Origin: CAYXDO01 sp964463485
Lineage (GTDB): Bacteria; Myxococcota; Kuafuiibacteriia; Kuafuiibacteriales; Kuafuiibacteriaceae
Assembly: GCA_964463485.1 (NCBI GenBank)
Contig: CAYXDO010000030.1
Span: 15,834-79,833, forward strand
Direction of reading: 5' to 3'
DNA length: 64,000 nucleotides
Numbering within the stretch: position 1 is the first letter of the stretch; each line of letters opens with the position of its first letter. Below the pieces are notes generated by a model. It was not told the origin of the DNA, made no database searches, and worked only from the letters and a program-made list of their open reading frames with translations. Shown here piece after piece: positions 62,758-64,000 of this stretch. Both the position numbers and the translations under genes were made by a program.

Positions 62758-63189
62758 ATGGCCCAGGTGCCCTTCGAGATCTTGCTCGTCGAGGACAATT
62801 CAGGAGACATCGTGTTGCTCCGGGAGGCGTTGGATGAAAGCGCCATCGAGACCCGGTTGCACGCGACCCTAGACGGCGAGTCCGCGCTTCGATTTCTCGA
62901 GAGTCGACTCGGAGCTCCGCCTCACCTGATTCTCTTGGACCTGAGTTTGCCCCGGATGGACGGTCGCGCCTTCCTAAAGCGCATCAAAAGTCAAGAAGCG
63001 CTCCGATCGATTCCTGTCATCGTGCTCACCAGCTCCGCGCTCGACTCAGATGTGCTCGAGGCCTACGACCACCACGCGAGCGCCTACATCGTGAAGCCGG
63101 CCGACATGATGGGTTTGGCGGATACGGTCCGCTCGCTCCTCGATTTTTGGTGCACCAAGGTCCGCCTTCCTCGGCGCGCACGAGGCTGA
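62758..63189 (+). CDS. Rcp1-like single-domain response regulator
   Basis: A 143-residue receiver with no output domain. Acidic pocket VEDN (residues 11-14), phospho-acceptor Asp61 in LLDLSLPRMDG, switch Thr91 in VLTSSALD and Lys113 in IVKPAD are all present. The VEDN-SGD-LLREAL pattern and PxMDGRxFL are typical of Rcp1-type regulators that partner bacteriophytochrome or hybrid kinases. The next gene is a HAMP-rich sensor, a plausible partner. Confidence 0.92.
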   Translation: MAQVPFEILLVEDNSGDIVLLREALDESAIETRLHATLDGESALRFLESRLGAPPHLILLDLSLPRMDGRAFLKRIKSQEALRSIPVIVLTSSALDSDVLEAYDHHASAYIVKPADMMGLADTVRSLLDFWCTKVRLPRRARG

Positions 63190-63347
63190 AGGAGTAAGGA
63201 AGTAAGGAAGTCTCGAGGAGAGACATCAGAACCCAGGGGCGCCCGCCAGCATAGCCTTTCTCGCCTGGAGCCTCTATCTCGCCTGGAGTCTGTCGGCGAG
63301 CCTCTCGTGGTAGGATTCCGTCGAACTCACCTCCCGAGGATCCGACG
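63190..63347. other. Intergenic region with short direct repeats
   Basis: 158 bases. It holds GTAAGGAA repeats at 63194-63210 and two TCTCGCCTGGAG copies (63258-63289). No gene seen. The next gene has a GAGGA Shine-Dalgarno at 63336-63340. Confidence 0.4.
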
Positions 63348-64000
63348 ATGAATGAACTCCCAACCTCGAGCTCGCCGAATGGACCAGTCGTGACCGCGGA
63401 CTTCGCGCCCCCACCCCATCACGCGGACACCTTCGACCGAATCCAGATTCTGGCGGCGCTCGCCGCCTTCAAGCGCGGCGATTTTTCGGTGCGCCTTCCG
63501 ATCGAGTGGACGGGCATCGACGGACGAATTGCCGACACCTTCAACGACGTCGTCGGTCTGAATCAACGGATGGCCGCCGAGCTGGCCAGGTTGAGCTTGG
63601 TGGTGGGCAAGGAAGGCCGAATTCATCAGCGTGCGGCGCTGGGAGACGTGACGGGCCTGTGGGCCGAGTCGATCGGCTCGGTCAACGAGTTGATCTCCGA
63701 CCTCGTGCACCCGACGAGCGAGACCTCACGGGTGATCGGAGCGGTGGCCAAGGGTGACCTTTCCCAGACCATGGCGCTCGAGGTGGAGGGCCGGCCGTTG
63801 CAGGGCGCGTTTCTCCAGACGGCCAAGACCGTCAACACGATGGTGAATCAGCTCGGGTCGTTTGCCTCCGAAGTGACCCGCGTGGCGCGCGAGGTGGGTA
63901 CCGAAGGGAAGCTTGGCGGTCAGGCGCAGGTCACTGCGGTCGCGGGGACTTGGAAGGACCTCACGGACTCGGTCAATCTCATGGCGGGCAACCTGACGTC
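63348..64000 (+). CDS. HAMP-repeat sensor protein, probably hybrid histidine kinase (3' end outside window)
   Basis: The first 217 residues are visible. There is no signal peptide or membrane segment. After a Pro/Ser-rich start the sequence shows consecutive HAMP-like units of ~90 residues: ILAALAAFKRGDFSVRLP, then VIGAVAKGDLSQTM, AKTVNTMVNQLGSFASEVTRVAREVGTEGKLGGQA and WKDLTDSVNLMAGNLT. Such repeats occur in Nik1-type soluble hybrid kinases. A kinase core cannot be seen before the window ends, so that part is inference from the repeat type and the adjacent response regulator. Confidence 0.8.
   Translation, partial: MNELPTSSSPNGPVVTADFAPPPHHADTFDRIQILAALAAFKRGDFSVRLPIEWTGIDGRIADTFNDVVGLNQRMAAELARLSLVVGKEGRIHQRAALGDVTGLWAESIGSVNELISDLVHPTSETSRVIGAVAKGDLSQTMALEVEGRPLQGAFLQTAKTVNTMVNQLGSFASEVTRVAREVGTEGKLGGQAQVTAVAGTWKDLTDSVNLMAGNLT

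Overview
The window looks like chromosome from a high-GC member of the Myxococcota, probably Polyangia. The evidence is gene content: many cysteine-rich lipoproteins, DUF4215-type and LamG surface proteins, a TonB/ExbB/ExbD/ExbD proton-channel operon with a poly-Gly/Val TonB linker, an ECF sigma/caspase locus and many GTG/TTG starts. This is inference; no rRNA is present and no search was run. I see no tRNA, rRNA, CRISPR array, phage or complete insertion sequence.

Layout. 1-5 kb: the 5' part of an outer-membrane beta-barrel gene (CglE-like), a Cys-rich lipoprotein and a CehA/McbA-type PHP metallohydrolase lipoprotein. 5.2-12.4 kb is the most unusual part: an HprK-like kinase, a secreted gingipain-like C25 protease and a small protein that joins a PqqD-type peptide-binding domain, a twin-arginine-like hydrophobic segment and a six-cysteine knottin-spaced tail. 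A PF14907-type nucleotidyltransferase lies beyond a scar made of gyrB and hrpB fragments and a Phd/YefM-VapC toxin-antitoxin pair. I read this as a candidate undescribed peptide maturation/export locus, later interrupted.

12.4-19 kb: yebC-ruvC-ruvA, a Cys-rich lipoprotein, a Uup-like ABC-F ATPase, an APC permease and a lone Hpt protein. 19.2-22.3 kb: tightly coupled TPR lipoprotein-TonB-ExbB-ExbD-ExbD operon. 22.4-27.6 kb: an unrecognised cytoplasmic protein and two unrecognised lipoproteins. 27.6-33.4 kb (minus): oppB-like, oppC-like, purA, leuS. 33.5-36.8 kb: a disordered tail-anchored protein, an acyl-CoA dehydrogenase and a divergent MarR regulator with a palindromic operator.

36.8-49.6 kb: an eight-gene same-strand run with mostly overlapping ends. 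It encodes an ECF sigma factor, a zinc-type anti-sigma factor, a caspase-like protease fused to a barrel-like domain, a LamG lipoprotein, a PEGA membrane protein, a Cys-rich repeat lipoprotein, a helical lipoprotein and a LamG/DUF4215 giant. It looks like one regulated envelope or surface programme.

49.9-56 kb: an AsmA-like/GT51 peptidoglycan glycosyltransferase coupled to a glycosyltransferase, hspQ, a simple-repeat region and a TMTC-like TPR membrane protein. 55.8-60.5 kb: a SahR-like ArsR-methyltransferase regulator with a nested palindromic operator, translationally coupled to metH. 60.5-64 kb: an MscS channel, a GNAT-like protein, an Rcp1-like response regulator and the start of a HAMP-repeat sensor protein that runs off the window.
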